The translations under genes and the position numbers were made by a program. This document shows positions 52,454-62,730 of a stretch of DNA of 64,000 nucleotides, piece after piece. Every line of letters begins with the position of its first letter. The first letter of the stretch is position 1. The notes beneath the pieces were generated by a model. The model did not search any database, had not been told where the DNA came from, and saw only the letters and a program-made list of their open reading frames with translations. The DNA is from Herbaspirillum robiniae (GTDB lineage Bacteria > Pseudomonadota > Gammaproteobacteria > Burkholderiales > Burkholderiaceae_D), in contig NZ_NJGU01000010.1 in the NCBI RefSeq assembly GCF_002213415.1, positions 1 to 64,000 of the forward strand, written 5' to 3'.

Positions 52454-54631
52454 ATGGCACTGAGCCTGCCGCGTCTGGCCAAGAAGGGCAAGCCTGACGG
52501 CGCTGCGCAGGACGCGCCCGCGCCGTCGCGGCGCGGCATCCGTCTGCCCTTCATCAGCCGCCTGCCGCTGCGCGTCCAGACCCGCATCCTGCTGGGGATC
52601 CTCGCGCTGTCGCTGGTGAGCACCTTCTTCTTCATGTGGCTGGGGTCGCGCAACTACATCCACGCCACCCTGCAGACCCACATCACCTCCGATCTCGTGA
52701 TGCACTCGCAGCGCATCGGCAAGGCCGTACCGAACGCCATCCAGGGTAACCGGGAGGCGTTCTCCCAACTGGGCGAAAGCCGCAACGAGTTCAACCACGG
52801 CCTGGGGCTGCTCACCGCCGGCGGCGCCTACCAGGGCTACACCATCGGTCCGCCGGACGCGGCGATGAAGCCGGTGCTGGAAGATGTGCGGAAGATCTGG
52901 GAACACACCGACAGCGCCGCCGACACCATCCTCAAGCTGGAGAAGGAACTGACCGGCTTTGGCGTCACGCTCAAGCGCCTCAACCTGCTCCTGCCGACCC
53001 TGCTGGACCTGAGCGAGCAGATTTCGATGCTCCAGTCGCAGGGCAGCGCCACGCCGCGCGAAGTGACCGCCGCCAGCCAGCTGGTCTTGCTGACCCTGCG
53101 GCTGGGGCGCAGCGCCAACGAATTCCTCACCTCCGAGGGCGTCAATCCCGAGACGGCGTTCCTGCTGGGCAAGGACGTCAACACCTTCCACGACATCATC
53201 GACGGGTTCCTCAACGGCAGCGAGCTGCTGCGCCTGAAGCCGGTGACCGACAAGGACACCCGTGACAAGCTGGTGGAGTTGGAGAAGGTGTTCGGCGAAT
53301 ACCAGCCGCAGGTGGCCGGCATCCTCGGCAACCTGCAGAATTTCATCGCGGCCAAGCAGTCCGAGCAGTTGGTGTTCCTCGAGAATGAAACGCTCAAGAA
53401 GCACCTGACCGTGTTGCAGACCGACTACCGCATCGTGCAGGAGTCGCGCTCATGGACGTTCTGGCTGATGCTGGCCTCGATGGTGGGCGCGCTGATCAGC
53501 GGTATCGGTATCGCCCTGGTGCAACTGCAGAGCAGCCGCAACAACGCGGCCGATGCCGAGATGCGCCGCCAGGAGGCGGAGGCGCAGCGCCTGCTGGCGC
53601 AGCAGCAGGAAGAGAAGGCGATGCGCACCAATGTCGCCAACCAGGCCGCCATCCTGCGGCTGATGAACGAGCTCCAGAAAGTCGCCGATGGCGACCTGAC
53701 GGTCCACACCACGGTGTCGGAAGACATCACCGGCGCCATCGCCGACTCGGTCAACTACACGGTGGAAGCCCTGCGCGGGCTGGTCGGGCAGGTGACGCAG
53801 ATGGCGTCGAAGGTGTCGGCCACATCGGGGCATGTGCGCAGCACCACCTCGGAGCTGGCCGGGGCGGCCCGCACCCAGGCGCGTCGCATCCAGGACACCG
53901 GGCGCTCCATGCTGCAGATGTCGATGCAGATCACCGACATCTCGGTCTCGGCCAATGAGTCGGCTGACGTCGCGCGCCATTCCGTGGTGGTGGCCGAGCG
54001 CGGCGCCAAGGCGGTGGAGGATGCGGTCAAGGGCATGAACGAGATCCGCGAGCAGATCCAGGAAACCTCCAAGCGCATCAAGCGCCTGGGCGAATCGTCG
54101 CAGGTGATCGGCGAGATCACCGAGCTGATCTCCGACATCACCGAGCAGACCAACGTGCTGGCGCTCAACGCCGCGATCCAGGCCGCCTCGGCCGGCGAGG
54201 CCGGGCGCGGCTTCTCGGTCGTGGCCGAGGAAGTGCAGCGCCTGGCCGAGCGCTCCAGCGCCGCCACGCGCGAGATCGGCGCCCTGGTGCGCATGATCCA
54301 GACCGACACCCACGACGCCGTGGCCGCGATGGAAAAATCCACCGCCGGTGTGGTCGAAGGCGCGGTGCTGTCGGACGCCGCCGGCGCGGCGCTCTCCGAT
54401 ATCCGCAGCGTCTCCAACCAGCTGGCCGAGCTGATCCAGGGCATGTCGCTGTCGACCGGGCAGCAAGCCGTCTCGGCCAACGGCGTGGCGCAGAACATCC
54501 AGAGCATCCTGACCGAGAACGAGATCATCGAGCAGAGCCGCGAACAGGTCACCACGCTCTACAACGAGTTGTGGGATGCCGCCAAACAGCTCGAGAGCTC
54601 GGTGTCGCGCTTCCGCGTGACGGTGTCCTGA
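52454..54631 (+). CDS. pilJ: Methyl-accepting chemotaxis receptor PilJ
   Basis: A 725-residue inner-membrane receptor. Transmembrane helices lie at about 45-63 and 334-355 and enclose a helical periplasmic sensor region with two PilJ-type modules. A HAMP-like region and a long coiled coil follow; the hairpin tip is [28 protein letters not shown]-like (residues about 559-600). PilJ senses surface contact, probably through pilin, and controls ChpA. The N-terminal 40 residues before the first helix are basic and longer than in Pseudomonas. Confidence 0.93.
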   Translation: MALSLPRLAKKGKPDGAAQDAPAPSRRGIRLPFISRLPLRVQTRILLGILALSLVSTFFFMWLGSRNYIHATLQTHITSDLVMHSQRIGKAVPNAIQGNREAFSQLGESRNEFNHGLGLLTAGGAYQGYTIGPPDAAMKPVLEDVRKIWEHTDSAADTILKLEKELTGFGVTLKRLNLLLPTLLDLSEQISMLQSQGSATPREVTAASQLVLLTLRLGRSANEFLTSEGVNPETAFLLGKDVNTFHDIIDGFLNGSELLRLKPVTDKDTRDKLVELEKVFGEYQPQVAGILGNLQNFIAAKQSEQLVFLENETLKKHLTVLQTDYRIVQESRSWTFWLMLASMVGALISGIGIALVQLQSSRNNAADAEMRRQEAEAQRLLAQQQEEKAMRTNVANQAAILRLMNELQKVADGDLTVHTTVSEDITGAIADSVNYTVEALRGLVGQVTQMASKVSATSGHVRSTTSELAGAARTQARRIQDTGRSMLQMSMQITDISVSANESADVARHSVVVAERGAKAVEDAVKGMNEIREQIQETSKRIKRLGESSQVIGEITELISDITEQTNVLALNAAIQAASAGEAGRGFSVVAEEVQRLAERSSAATREIGALVRMIQTDTHDAVAAMEKSTAGVVEGAVLSDAAGAALSDIRSVSNQLAELIQGMSLSTGQQAVSANGVAQNIQSILTENEIIEQSREQVTTLYNELWDAAKQLESSVSRFRVTVS

Positions 54632-54647
54632 AATCCTGCCGCCGGCC

Positions 54648-57600
54648 ATGCACACGCAAGCTCATCCAGCTTCCAGCGACGATGTCCGGCGCGCCGGGAT
54701 GGCGCCCCAGCCGCGCGCCCAGGTATCGGACAACCTGCGCATGCTGGAGTCCGCGCTGCACGCCGGACTGGACCACCTGCTGGCACTGGCCGCAAAAGCC
54801 GCCGGCGACGGCGCGCAGCGCCCGGACGCAGGCGCCGAAGCCACCGCGCGGCTGTCGACGCTGATCAACGTGCTTGACCTGGCCGGCGCCGCCGCCGCCG
54901 CTAGCACGCTGACGATGGTGCGCGATGCCTGGCGTGCAGACGGTGCGACAGCGCAGGCCTTATGGAGCCTGCACGACTACCTCGATGCCCTGCGCGACAA
55001 GAGCGGCGACAGCGACATCTGCGACCTGCTCCTGTTCACCGCCTGCCGGCGCCTGCAACCGGGCGCAAGCGGGGACGGGGAGAGCGAACCTGTTCCTTCC
55101 GCAATCCTGGTCCCGGTCAATATATCGTCCGACGCACGCGCGCGTTCGGCCGTCTTTGGCCGCGCGCTCGCGGATCTGCACGCCGACCTCGGATTCGCCC
55201 CTACGCTGGCCGCGTTGCGGACCATGGCGGCGGCGACCGACGGCTTCCCCGACCTGCAATTCGCGCACGCCTTCCTGCGCCGCCTCTGCGACGGCGTGCA
55301 GCCGCTGGAGCTGCAGGCGATATCGGTGCTGGATTCCTTGGGCGTGCTGCTGGCCGCCGTCACGGCCGATCCGGCCAGCGTGCCGGTGCGCGCGGCGCTG
55401 GCGCGCAGGCGCATCGAGTTCCTGCAGACGCTGGTCGACGATGAGGCGCGCCTGCCGGCGCGGCCGGGTGAACAGTCGCAGCATATGCTCAGGTTGATGC
55501 TGCTGGCCGACGAGTTGCAGGTTGCCTGGGACCGCTGCGTCAGCGCCGGCGCGACCGCCGGCCGCATCGGCGCGGCCTGGCAATGGTGCGAGAGCGTGCT
55601 GCGCGCCGCCGCGGTGAGCCGGCGCATCTGGCCGCGCCAGCGCGGCGCGGGCATGACCGGTTTCCTGGGCGCGCTGGGGCGGCTGGCTTTCGACATGGCG
55701 ATGTCGCCGCGCGCCGAGAGTCGCGACCGCGAGGTCAGCAGCTGCCTGATCTTCTTCGACGAATGCCTGCGCCGGCGCATCTATCTCGAGGACGAGTTCA
55801 TCGGCCAGGTCGACTGCATCATCGACCATCTCGCGCGGCTGACCTATGGCGACGACACGGAGCCGGAATCCTTCCCCTGGTTCGCGCGCGAGCTGCGGGT
55901 GGACATGGCAAGCCGAATGGAAGGCGTGATCGAGCGCGAGGCGGCTGGCCAACTGGTGCAGATCGAGCTTGCGCTGGAGACCCTGTGGTCGCCGTCATAC
56001 ATCGAAGCAGCGCATTCGGCGCAGTCCCTCGCGGACGACGGCGAGGGCGCCGGCGAATTCGTCGCCAGCCCGGCCGCGCTGATTTCCGACATCAACGCCG
56101 AACTGGCCCGGATCGAGGACCTGGCCTCGCAGTTCAGGTCGGAAGAAATGCGCGAGCTGGCCACCGCGCTGCGACGCCAGATCGCCGCGCAGCTGCCCGC
56201 CACCCTGCATCTTCCAGAGCACCTGCAGGATGCGCGCACGCACCGCCGCGCCGACACCGTGCGCGCGGGCATGGTGCGCGACCTGGTGCGCCTGGGCGAG
56301 CTGCTCGACCAGGCGTGTCGCTCGCCCTACAACAAGTGGCGCAGGCATCCGGACGCGCAGCAGGAAATCGCGGCCGGCGCGCAGCTTGCCGCGGCCCTGC
56401 GGCGAGCCCTGGACAGCGCAGAGGATACGCCGCCGGGGGCGCCGCAGACGCCCAGCGATGGCGCCGTCCTTGGGGACGATGAGCCGGGGGCATGGCAGCC
56501 CGAGGGCAACGATCCGGAGATGATGGAGGTGTTCCTGCTGGAGGCGCGCCAGTTGCTCGACAGCTTGCGCACCGACCTGCCCCGGCTTGGCGATGCCGGG
56601 GCCGAGGCGGATATCGAGCTGCTGAGCGCGGTGCGCCGCTGTTTTCATACGTTCAAGGGCAGCGGCCGCATGGTGGGCCTGGCGGCGTTTTCCGATGCCG
56701 CCCAGGCGGTGGAGATGCTGCTCAACGTCTGCCTGTCCGCCGCCCGCGACAGCGGGCATGTCGCGCTTCCCGCGCCGGTGGCGGCGCTGGTCGAACGCGC
56801 GCGCCTGACGTTCGGCGCCTGGGTGGAAGAGCTTGCAGGGGAAGGGCGTTCGCGCCGCCAGGCGCCTTCGCTCATCAGCGCGGCGCTGGCGCTGCGCAAC
56901 GACGTGGCGCAACAACCGCCCGGACACGAGGCCGCTGCAGCGGCGGCGCATCAAGCGCATCAGCCACCCCAGCCGCATCATCCGCATCAGCCATCGCAGC
57001 CGAAGCAGGTCGTTCCTGCGAGCGACGCCGCCTCGTCGCCGTCCGTCGGGGAAGTCCCTGCCGACGCCGACGGCGATCCCCGCTTGCGCGAGATTTTCCT
57101 GAAGGAGGCGCGGCAGATCTTCAAGCTGCTGCGCCAGCACGGCAGCAGCTGGCGCGCCAAGGCCGACAGCGGCCTGCTGGCGGGAGCGCCGCCGCTGTAC
57201 CAGCGCGCCGTGCATACCCTGCGCGGCACCAGCGCCGCGGCCGGCTTCCCCGGCATGCAGCAGATGGCGGCGCTGCTGGACGACGTGCTGGAGCAGATCA
57301 AGGCCTCCTCCGGCGGGCTGGACGGGCAAGGGCTGGGCGTGGTCGAGCGCGCGGTCGCCGCCATGACCGCGCTGCTGGAGCAATACGCCGCCGGCGCCTT
57401 GCCGCAAGCGCCGCCGCAGGCGCTGGCCGAGCTGGCCGGCCTGCTTGGCGAGTTGCGCGGCGAGGGGCATGCCGGCGCCGCGGCCCAGGCGCCCGTGGCC
57501 GCGTCGGCGCCGGCAACCGAATCCAGGGCCGCCGTCACCTTGCAGGACGAGATCGATCATGAACTGCTGCCGGTCTTCCTGGAGGAAGGGCACGACCTGA

Positions 57601-59744
57601 TGGCGGCGGTGGGCGAGGGTTTGCAGCGCTTCCAGCAGGATCCGGCCGATCGGGCGGCGCTCACCGAGCTGCGCCGGCCGCTGCACACCGTCAAGGGCAG
57701 CGCCCGCATGGCCGGGGCGTTGAGCCTGGGCCAGCGCATGCACGAACTGGAAAGCGGCATCCAGCGCCTGCTCGCCGGCGAAGGCGGCGCGGCCGAGATA
57801 CGGGCCTTGCTGTCGCTGTACGACCATGCGCTGACACAGTTCGAGTCCCTGGAGCAGCTCGGCGCGCAGCAGCGCGGCGAGGGCGGGCTCGCCGCCGCCC
57901 AGCCCTTGTCTTCGCCGCTGGTGCGCATCAGGGCCAGCATGCTCGACAAGCTGCTCAATCAGGTCGGCGAGGTATCGATCGCGCGCTCCCAGCTGGAGAA
58001 CGAGGTGGCGGCGCTGCACCGCGCCTCGCGCGAGCTGGCCGACAGCATCGCCAAGCTGGCCGGGCAGTTGCGCGGCGTCGAGATCCAGGCCGAGATCCGG
58101 ATCGCCGCCTCGCACCAGGCCGACGGCGAGAGCGCGCAATTCGATCCGCTGGAGCTGGACCGCTACACGCACCTGCAGGAACTCACGCGCATGATGGCCG
58201 AAAGCGTGAACGACGCCGCATCGCTGCAAAAGCAGCTGCTCGATTCCGCCGCCAAGACCCAGGACGGCTTGCAGACGCAAGGACGGCTCACGCGCGAGTT
58301 GCAGCAGGAGCTGATGTACGCCCGCATGGTGAAGTTCAAGAGCATAGAGCAGCGCCTGCAGCATCTGGTGCGCCAGCTGGCCGGCGAGACCGGCAAGCAG
58401 CTCGACCTGGACGTCGCCGGCGGCGCGACCGAAATCGACCGCGGCATCCTGGAGCGCCTGGCCGGGCCGCTGGAGCATCTGTTGCGCAACGCCGCCGTGC
58501 ACGGCATCGAGGACGCCGGCGCGCGCGCTGCGTCCGGCAAGGCGGCGTCCGGCCGTCTGTCGGTACAGGCGGCGCAGGAGGGTAACGAGGCGGTGATTCG
58601 CATCGCCGACGACGGCGCCGGGCTGGATCTGGCCGCAATCCGCCGCAAGGCGGTCGAGCAGGGGCTGGTGGCGGAGGATGCGATCGAAGGGGCGCGCCTG
58701 TCGGAGCTGATCTTCGAGCCCGGGTTCACCACCACTTCGCAGGTGTCGGCGCTGGCCGGGCGCGGCGTCGGCATGGACGTGGTGCGTTCCGAAGTCACCG
58801 CCTTGGGCGGGCGCATCACGGTGCAGTCCCGTCCCGGCGAGGGCGTGTGCTTCACCATGCACCTGCCGCTGTCGCTGGCGGTCAAGCAGGTCTGCCTGCT
58901 CAGGCATGGCGGCCAGAGCTACGCCATTCCGTCGATGCTGGTCGACAAGGTGGTGCAGCTGCGCGGCGAGGAGATGCGCCGGGCGCTGGCCGAACAGGTG
59001 GTGCAGGCCAACGGCCGCATGGTGGTGCTGCATTCCCTGCATGGCTTGCTCGACGAGCCGCTGGAAGAGAGCCGCTTGCCGCCGGCGTCGATCTACGTGC
59101 TGTTCGTCAAGAGCGGCGAAGACCTGGTGGCGATCATGGTCGATCACGTCAACGGCAACCGAGAAGTGGTCGCCAAGCCGCTGGGGCCGCAGCTCGACAC
59201 CCTGGTCGGCGTGGTGGGCGCCACGGTGCTGGGCAACGGCGAGATCGCGCTGATCATCAATCCGTTGCTGCTGGCGCGCCGCATCGGCAGCCGCCGGCTG
59301 GGCATGCGGCGCGAGGCCGCCGCCGCGCGGGTCCAGCAAAAGGTGGTGATGGTGGTGGACGATTCGCTGACCGTGCGCAAGGTGATGCAGCGCCTGCTGG
59401 AGCGCGAACGCTACGCGGTCGCTACCGCGACCGACGGTTACGACGCCATCCGCCAGCTGCACGACGTGACGCCGGACGTGTTCCTGGTCGACATCGAGAT
59501 GCCGCGCATGGATGGCTTCACGCTGGTGCGCCACCTGCGCGACAACGCGTCCACGCACGACCGGCCGATCATCATGATCACCTCCCGCACCGGCGCCAAG
59601 CACCGCGAGCGCGCCATGGAGGTGGGGGTCAACCACTACCTCGGCAAGCCTTACCAGGACGAACAACTGCTGGAGCTGTTGCGGCACTACACGGGCGACC
59701 GCAGCCAGCGGCCGGCGGACGATTTCAGCGACGTGCTGTACTGA
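54648..59744 (+). CDS. chpA: Hybrid chemosensory histidine kinase ChpA/PilL
   Basis: The 1698-residue multi-domain kinase. Residues 1-620 are a helical region with degenerate Hpt-like modules. Three clear Hpt sites follow: HTFKGSGRM (about 668), HTLRGTSAA (about 856) and HTVKGSARM (about 1013). The dimerisation/ATPase core has the N box HLLRNAAVHGIED (about 1276), DDGAGLD and GRGVGMDVV (about 1371); then a CheW-like domain (about 1400-1545) and a C-terminal receiver with VVMVVDDSLTVRKVM, Asp in FLVDIEMPRMDGF and Lys in YLGKPY. A His/Gln/Pro-rich linker lies at about 765-792. ChpA phosphorylates PilG and PilH. Confidence 0.93.
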   Translation: MHTQAHPASSDDVRRAGMAPQPRAQVSDNLRMLESALHAGLDHLLALAAKAAGDGAQRPDAGAEATARLSTLINVLDLAGAAAAASTLTMVRDAWRADGATAQALWSLHDYLDALRDKSGDSDICDLLLFTACRRLQPGASGDGESEPVPSAILVPVNISSDARARSAVFGRALADLHADLGFAPTLAALRTMAAATDGFPDLQFAHAFLRRLCDGVQPLELQAISVLDSLGVLLAAVTADPASVPVRAALARRRIEFLQTLVDDEARLPARPGEQSQHMLRLMLLADELQVAWDRCVSAGATAGRIGAAWQWCESVLRAAAVSRRIWPRQRGAGMTGFLGALGRLAFDMAMSPRAESRDREVSSCLIFFDECLRRRIYLEDEFIGQVDCIIDHLARLTYGDDTEPESFPWFARELRVDMASRMEGVIEREAAGQLVQIELALETLWSPSYIEAAHSAQSLADDGEGAGEFVASPAALISDINAELARIEDLASQFRSEEMRELATALRRQIAAQLPATLHLPEHLQDARTHRRADTVRAGMVRDLVRLGELLDQACRSPYNKWRRHPDAQQEIAAGAQLAAALRRALDSAEDTPPGAPQTPSDGAVLGDDEPGAWQPEGNDPEMMEVFLLEARQLLDSLRTDLPRLGDAGAEADIELLSAVRRCFHTFKGSGRMVGLAAFSDAAQAVEMLLNVCLSAARDSGHVALPAPVAALVERARLTFGAWVEELAGEGRSRRQAPSLISAALALRNDVAQQPPGHEAAAAAAHQAHQPPQPHHPHQPSQPKQVVPASDAASSPSVGEVPADADGDPRLREIFLKEARQIFKLLRQHGSSWRAKADSGLLAGAPPLYQRAVHTLRGTSAAAGFPGMQQMAALLDDVLEQIKASSGGLDGQGLGVVERAVAAMTALLEQYAAGALPQAPPQALAELAGLLGELRGEGHAGAAAQAPVAASAPATESRAAVTLQDEIDHELLPVFLEEGHDLMAAVGEGLQRFQQDPADRAALTELRRPLHTVKGSARMAGALSLGQRMHELESGIQRLLAGEGGAAEIRALLSLYDHALTQFESLEQLGAQQRGEGGLAAAQPLSSPLVRIRASMLDKLLNQVGEVSIARSQLENEVAALHRASRELADSIAKLAGQLRGVEIQAEIRIAASHQADGESAQFDPLELDRYTHLQELTRMMAESVNDAASLQKQLLDSAAKTQDGLQTQGRLTRELQQELMYARMVKFKSIEQRLQHLVRQLAGETGKQLDLDVAGGATEIDRGILERLAGPLEHLLRNAAVHGIEDAGARAASGKAASGRLSVQAAQEGNEAVIRIADDGAGLDLAAIRRKAVEQGLVAEDAIEGARLSELIFEPGFTTTSQVSALAGRGVGMDVVRSEVTALGGRITVQSRPGEGVCFTMHLPLSLAVKQVCLLRHGGQSYAIPSMLVDKVVQLRGEEMRRALAEQVVQANGRMVVLHSLHGLLDEPLEESRLPPASIYVLFVKSGEDLVAIMVDHVNGNREVVAKPLGPQLDTLVGVVGATVLGNGEIALIINPLLLARRIGSRRLGMRREAAAARVQQKVVMVVDDSLTVRKVMQRLLERERYAVATATDGYDAIRQLHDVTPDVFLVDIEMPRMDGFTLVRHLRDNASTHDRPIIMITSRTGAKHRERAMEVGVNHYLGKPYQDEQLLELLRHYTGDRSQRPADDFSDVLY

Positions 59745-59854
59745 ACCGCCAATGCCGTGCGATGGCATGGCGGCCGCGCCAGGCGTACAATAGCGCGCTT
59801 TGGGCGCTCCCCCCTGCCGGCGGCGGCGCCGCGCATTCCGACCGAGGCCAGAAA

Positions 59855-60637
59855 ATCAACTCCACGCTCGTTTCCATCCTGCTCGCGACCACCCTGGCCG
59901 GCGTGGTCAGCATTACCGCCGCCGCGGTGTTCTCGTTCGCGCTGCTGTCGAAGATGGTCGAGCGCCTGGTCAGCCTGTCGGTGGGCATCATGCTCTCGAC
60001 CTCGCTGCTGCATGCGCTGCCGGAGGCCTTCGAGTCGCAGGCCGAGCCGCACACGCTGTTTGCGGTGCTGCTGGGCGGTTTGCTGGCGTTCTTCCTGCTG
60101 GAAAAGACGGCCATCCTGCGCCATTCGCACCACCACGAGGACGATGGCCACGGCCATCACCACGGGCATGACAAAAAAGAAGCCGGCAAGGCCGGCTGGA
60201 TGATCCTGGTGGGCGACGGCCTGCACAACTTCACCGACGGCATCCTGATCGCCGCGGCCTTCCTGGCCGACCCGCACCTGGGGCTGGTGACGGGCCTGGC
60301 CATCATCGCGCACGAGATCCCGCAGGAGATCGGCGACTTCATCGTGCTGCTCAACGCCGGTTTCTCGCGCACCCGCGCCTACGTCTACAACCTGATCTGC
60401 AGCCTGATGGCGGTGGCCGGCGGCGTGCTGGGCTATTTCATGCTGGAGCGCGGCATGGAGTGGATTCCCTACGTGCTGGTATTCGCTTCCTCAGGCTTCA
60501 TCTACATCGCCGTCTCGGACCTGATGCCGCAGATGCAGCGCCGCGCCACCCTGCGCGAAACCATTCCGCAAGTCATCCTCATCGCCGCCGGCGTGCTGAT
60601 CGTGCTGGCGCTGACGCACCAGGCGCACGCCCACTGA
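59855..60637 (+). CDS. ZIP-family metal transporter with apparent ATC start
   Basis: About 260 residues with eight hydrophobic helices and a His-rich loop (HSHHHEDDGHGHHHGHD) between helices 3 and 4; the metal-site helices read DGLHNFTDGILI and IIAHEIPQEIGDF. ZIP proteins carry zinc or other divalent metals into the cytoplasm. No ATG, GTG or TTG stands where homologues begin. ATC at 59855 lies seven bases after GAGG and would give the N-terminus (M)NSTLVSILLATTLAGVV, a complete first helix; the next regular start, GTG 59903, would cut that helix. Confidence 0.82.
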   Translation: MNSTLVSILLATTLAGVVSITAAAVFSFALLSKMVERLVSLSVGIMLSTSLLHALPEAFESQAEPHTLFAVLLGGLLAFFLLEKTAILRHSHHHEDDGHGHHHGHDKKEAGKAGWMILVGDGLHNFTDGILIAAAFLADPHLGLVTGLAIIAHEIPQEIGDFIVLLNAGFSRTRAYVYNLICSLMAVAGGVLGYFMLERGMEWIPYVLVFASSGFIYIAVSDLMPQMQRRATLRETIPQVILIAAGVLIVLALTHQAHAH

Positions 60638-60752
60638 GGCGCTGTTCGGGTTCGCGGCGATCCCGCGGCGCCGGCTGGCGCATGCTCAGGCGCATGCCGA
60701 TACTGCAGACGAAGCCGAGCAGGCCGAGGAACAGGGAGAGGTCTTCGAGCAC
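60579..60752 (-). CDS. Possible small membrane protein, antisense to the ZIP gene end
   Basis: A 57-codon frame begins with GTG 60752, six bases after AAAGGA. It codes for one hydrophobic helix (SLFLGLLGFVCSIGMRL) followed by an Arg-rich tail, and overlaps the last 59 bases of the ZIP gene on the opposite strand. A real small protein is possible, but GC-rich DNA gives such frames by chance; I do not recognise it. Confidence 0.35.
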   Translation of the reverse strand: MLEDLSLFLGLLGFVCSIGMRLSMRQPAPRDRREPEQRLSGRAPGASAPARSARRRR

Positions 60753-60886
60753 GATGCATCCTTTCGGGAAGAGCCGGCGCCGGACGGCGCGGCAGACGTC
60801 TTCACTGTAGGCTTGCGGAGCTTGCCGCGCCAATATCAAATCGGCCGGCGCACCATCTCAAAACGATATGGGGACCAGGGAGACAC

Positions 60887-61810
60887 ATGATTTCAATCCG
60901 GCAACTCAGGTATTTCGTCGGGATCGTCGAGGCCCGCGGCTATACGCGCGCGGCCGAGCGGCTGTATGTCGCGCAGTCGGCGCTGAGCCGGCAGATCAAG
61001 GAGCTGGAGGCCGATCTCGACGTGGTGCTGCTGCGCCGCGAAGCCAAGCAGTTCGAGCTCACCGACGCCGGCCAGGACTTCTACGAGCGCAGCCGCAAGA
61101 TCCTGCTCGACCTCGATCGCGCGGTCTCCCAGGCGCGCACCATCGGCCGCGGCGAGCACGGCGCGCTGCGCCTGCTGCATTCCAGTTCGGTGCCGCTGTC
61201 GGCGCCGCTGGGACCGACCCTGAACGCGGTGCTGGCGGCCTTTCCCGGCATCTCGCTGGAGATTTCGCAGGCGCCGTCCGAATACCAGGCGCGCGAGATC
61301 GAGGAGGGCAGCGCCGACATCGGCCTGGCGCGCCTGCCCATCCTGCGCGCCAATCCCAATCTTGAAAGCACGCTGCTGTATCGCGAGCGCCTGGTCGCGG
61401 CGGTGCCGGCGTCGCATCGGCTGGCGCAGCGCGCGGAGGTGGAGATCGCCGAGCTGCGAGATGAATTCTTCGTCACCGTGCCGCACCGCGATCGCGGCGG
61501 CTTGAGCTACCTGGTCGCGGAGCGCTGCATCGCCCATGGCTTCTATCCGCGCGTGGCGCGCGCCACCTCGCGCAAGAATTCCTTGCTGAGCCTGGTCAAC
61601 GCCGGTTTCGGCATCGCCGTGGTGCCGCAGAGCATGGCCAGCATTTCGCTGTCGGCGGGGGTGAGTTTTCCGGCGGTGAAGGACGCCGATTTCCATTCGG
61701 AAGTGGCGCTGCTGCGGCGGCGCGATGCGCCGGCGATGGTGAGCCAGTTTGTCGAGGCCTTCATCGAAGGCCTGAGGGCGGCGGGTTTGCCCGCGCCGGA
61801 CGGGGACTGA
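60887..61810 (+). CDS. LysR-family transcriptional regulator
   Basis: The 307-residue protein has the N-terminal helix-turn-helix (residues 1-60, QLRYFVGIVEARGYTRAAERLYVAQSALSRQIKELE) and an effector domain of the CbbR/CatR type (GALRLLHSSSVPLSAPLG). ATG 60887 follows GGGAGAC. The flanking genes are convergent or unrelated, so its target is unclear; it might act on the rhodanese-EamA genes downstream or on a gene elsewhere. Confidence 0.9.
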   Translation: MISIRQLRYFVGIVEARGYTRAAERLYVAQSALSRQIKELEADLDVVLLRREAKQFELTDAGQDFYERSRKILLDLDRAVSQARTIGRGEHGALRLLHSSSVPLSAPLGPTLNAVLAAFPGISLEISQAPSEYQAREIEEGSADIGLARLPILRANPNLESTLLYRERLVAAVPASHRLAQRAEVEIAELRDEFFVTVPHRDRGGLSYLVAERCIAHGFYPRVARATSRKNSLLSLVNAGFGIAVVPQSMASISLSAGVSFPAVKDADFHSEVALLRRRDAPAMVSQFVEAFIEGLRAAGLPAPDGD

Positions 61811-61836
61811 GTCCGGCGCGCGTCATGACGCCGGGA

Positions 61837-62694
61837 TCAGGCCCCGGTCGCAACAGGCCGGGCCGCGTCGGAGCTCCACTCGCTCCACGATCCCGGATAC
61901 AGGCTGGCGCCCGCCAGCCCGGCCACTTCCAGCGCCAGCAGGTTGTGGCAGGCGGTGACGCCGGAGCCGCATTGCATCACCGCGGCCTGCGGGTCGCCGA
62001 TCACCGACAGCCATTCCTCGCGCAGCTGGGCTGCGCCCTTGAAGCTGCCGTCGGCCTGCAGGTTGTCCTTGAAGAAGCGGTTCCTGGCGCCCGGGATATG
62101 GCCGCCGACGGCGTCCAGCGTCTCGTTCTCGCCGCGGAAACGATCCGGCGCGCGGGCGTCGACCACCTGCAGTTTCTGTGACGCCAGGTTCTCCACCAGC
62201 GCATGCGCATCCACCGTCTTGACGATCGAGGTGAGGTCCTGGATGTTGCCGTGCGCGGCCGGCGGCGGCGTCTCGGTGGTCAGTTGTTCGCCGATGGCCT
62301 GCCAGGCGGCCATGCCGCCGTCCAGCACCGCCACGTCGCTGTGGCCGATCCAGCGCAGCAGCCACCACAGGCGCGCGGCGAACATGCCGCCGTGCGCGTC
62401 ATACGCCACCACCTGCGTGTCGTTGTTGATGCCCAGCGCGCGCATGGCGTCGACGAAGCGCTGGCGGTCGGGCAGCGGATGGCGTCCGTGGAAGCGGCCC
62501 GCGGCGTCGGTCTTGGCGCCGGAGAGGATCTCGTCCAGATGGGCGAAGCGCGCCTGCGGCAGGTGGGAGGCGGCGTAGGCGTCGCGCCCCGCGTTCGGAT
62601 TGGCCAGGTCGTGGCGGCAATCGACGATCACCAGGTTCAGGTATTGCGCGCGCGACTTCAGGTCGGCGGCGCTGATCAGGGTGCTGTAGGTCAT
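61837..62694 (-). CDS. Thiosulfate/3-mercaptopyruvate sulfurtransferase (tandem rhodanese)
   Basis: The 285-residue protein has two rhodanese domains; the first (residues 1-140) is inactive and the second has the catalytic loop CGSGVTA (near residue 240), with VVDARAPDRFRGE before it. CGSGVTA is characteristic of 3-mercaptopyruvate sulfurtransferases (the CG[S/T]G motif), whereas thiosulfate rhodaneses have CRxGx. It moves sulfur from mercaptopyruvate to acceptors such as thioredoxin or cyanide in the cytoplasm. ATG 62694 is the family-typical start. Confidence 0.9.
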   Translation of the reverse strand: MTYSTLISAADLKSRAQYLNLVIVDCRHDLANPNAGRDAYAASHLPQARFAHLDEILSGAKTDAAGRFHGRHPLPDRQRFVDAMRALGINNDTQVVAYDAHGGMFAARLWWLLRWIGHSDVAVLDGGMAAWQAIGEQLTTETPPPAAHGNIQDLTSIVKTVDAHALVENLASQKLQVVDARAPDRFRGENETLDAVGGHIPGARNRFFKDNLQADGSFKGAAQLREEWLSVIGDPQAAVMQCGSGVTACHNLLALEVAGLAGASLYPGSWSEWSSDAARPVATGA

Positions 62695-62730
62695 GCGGTC
62701 TCTCCTTGTTCTCTGATGCGGTAATCGGTT

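Noticed and set aside
55995-59768. Open frame of more than 1200 codons opposite chpA
   Set aside because: Composition artefact of a GC-rich gene; His/Arg/Gly-rich sequence without domains, no ribosome binding site.
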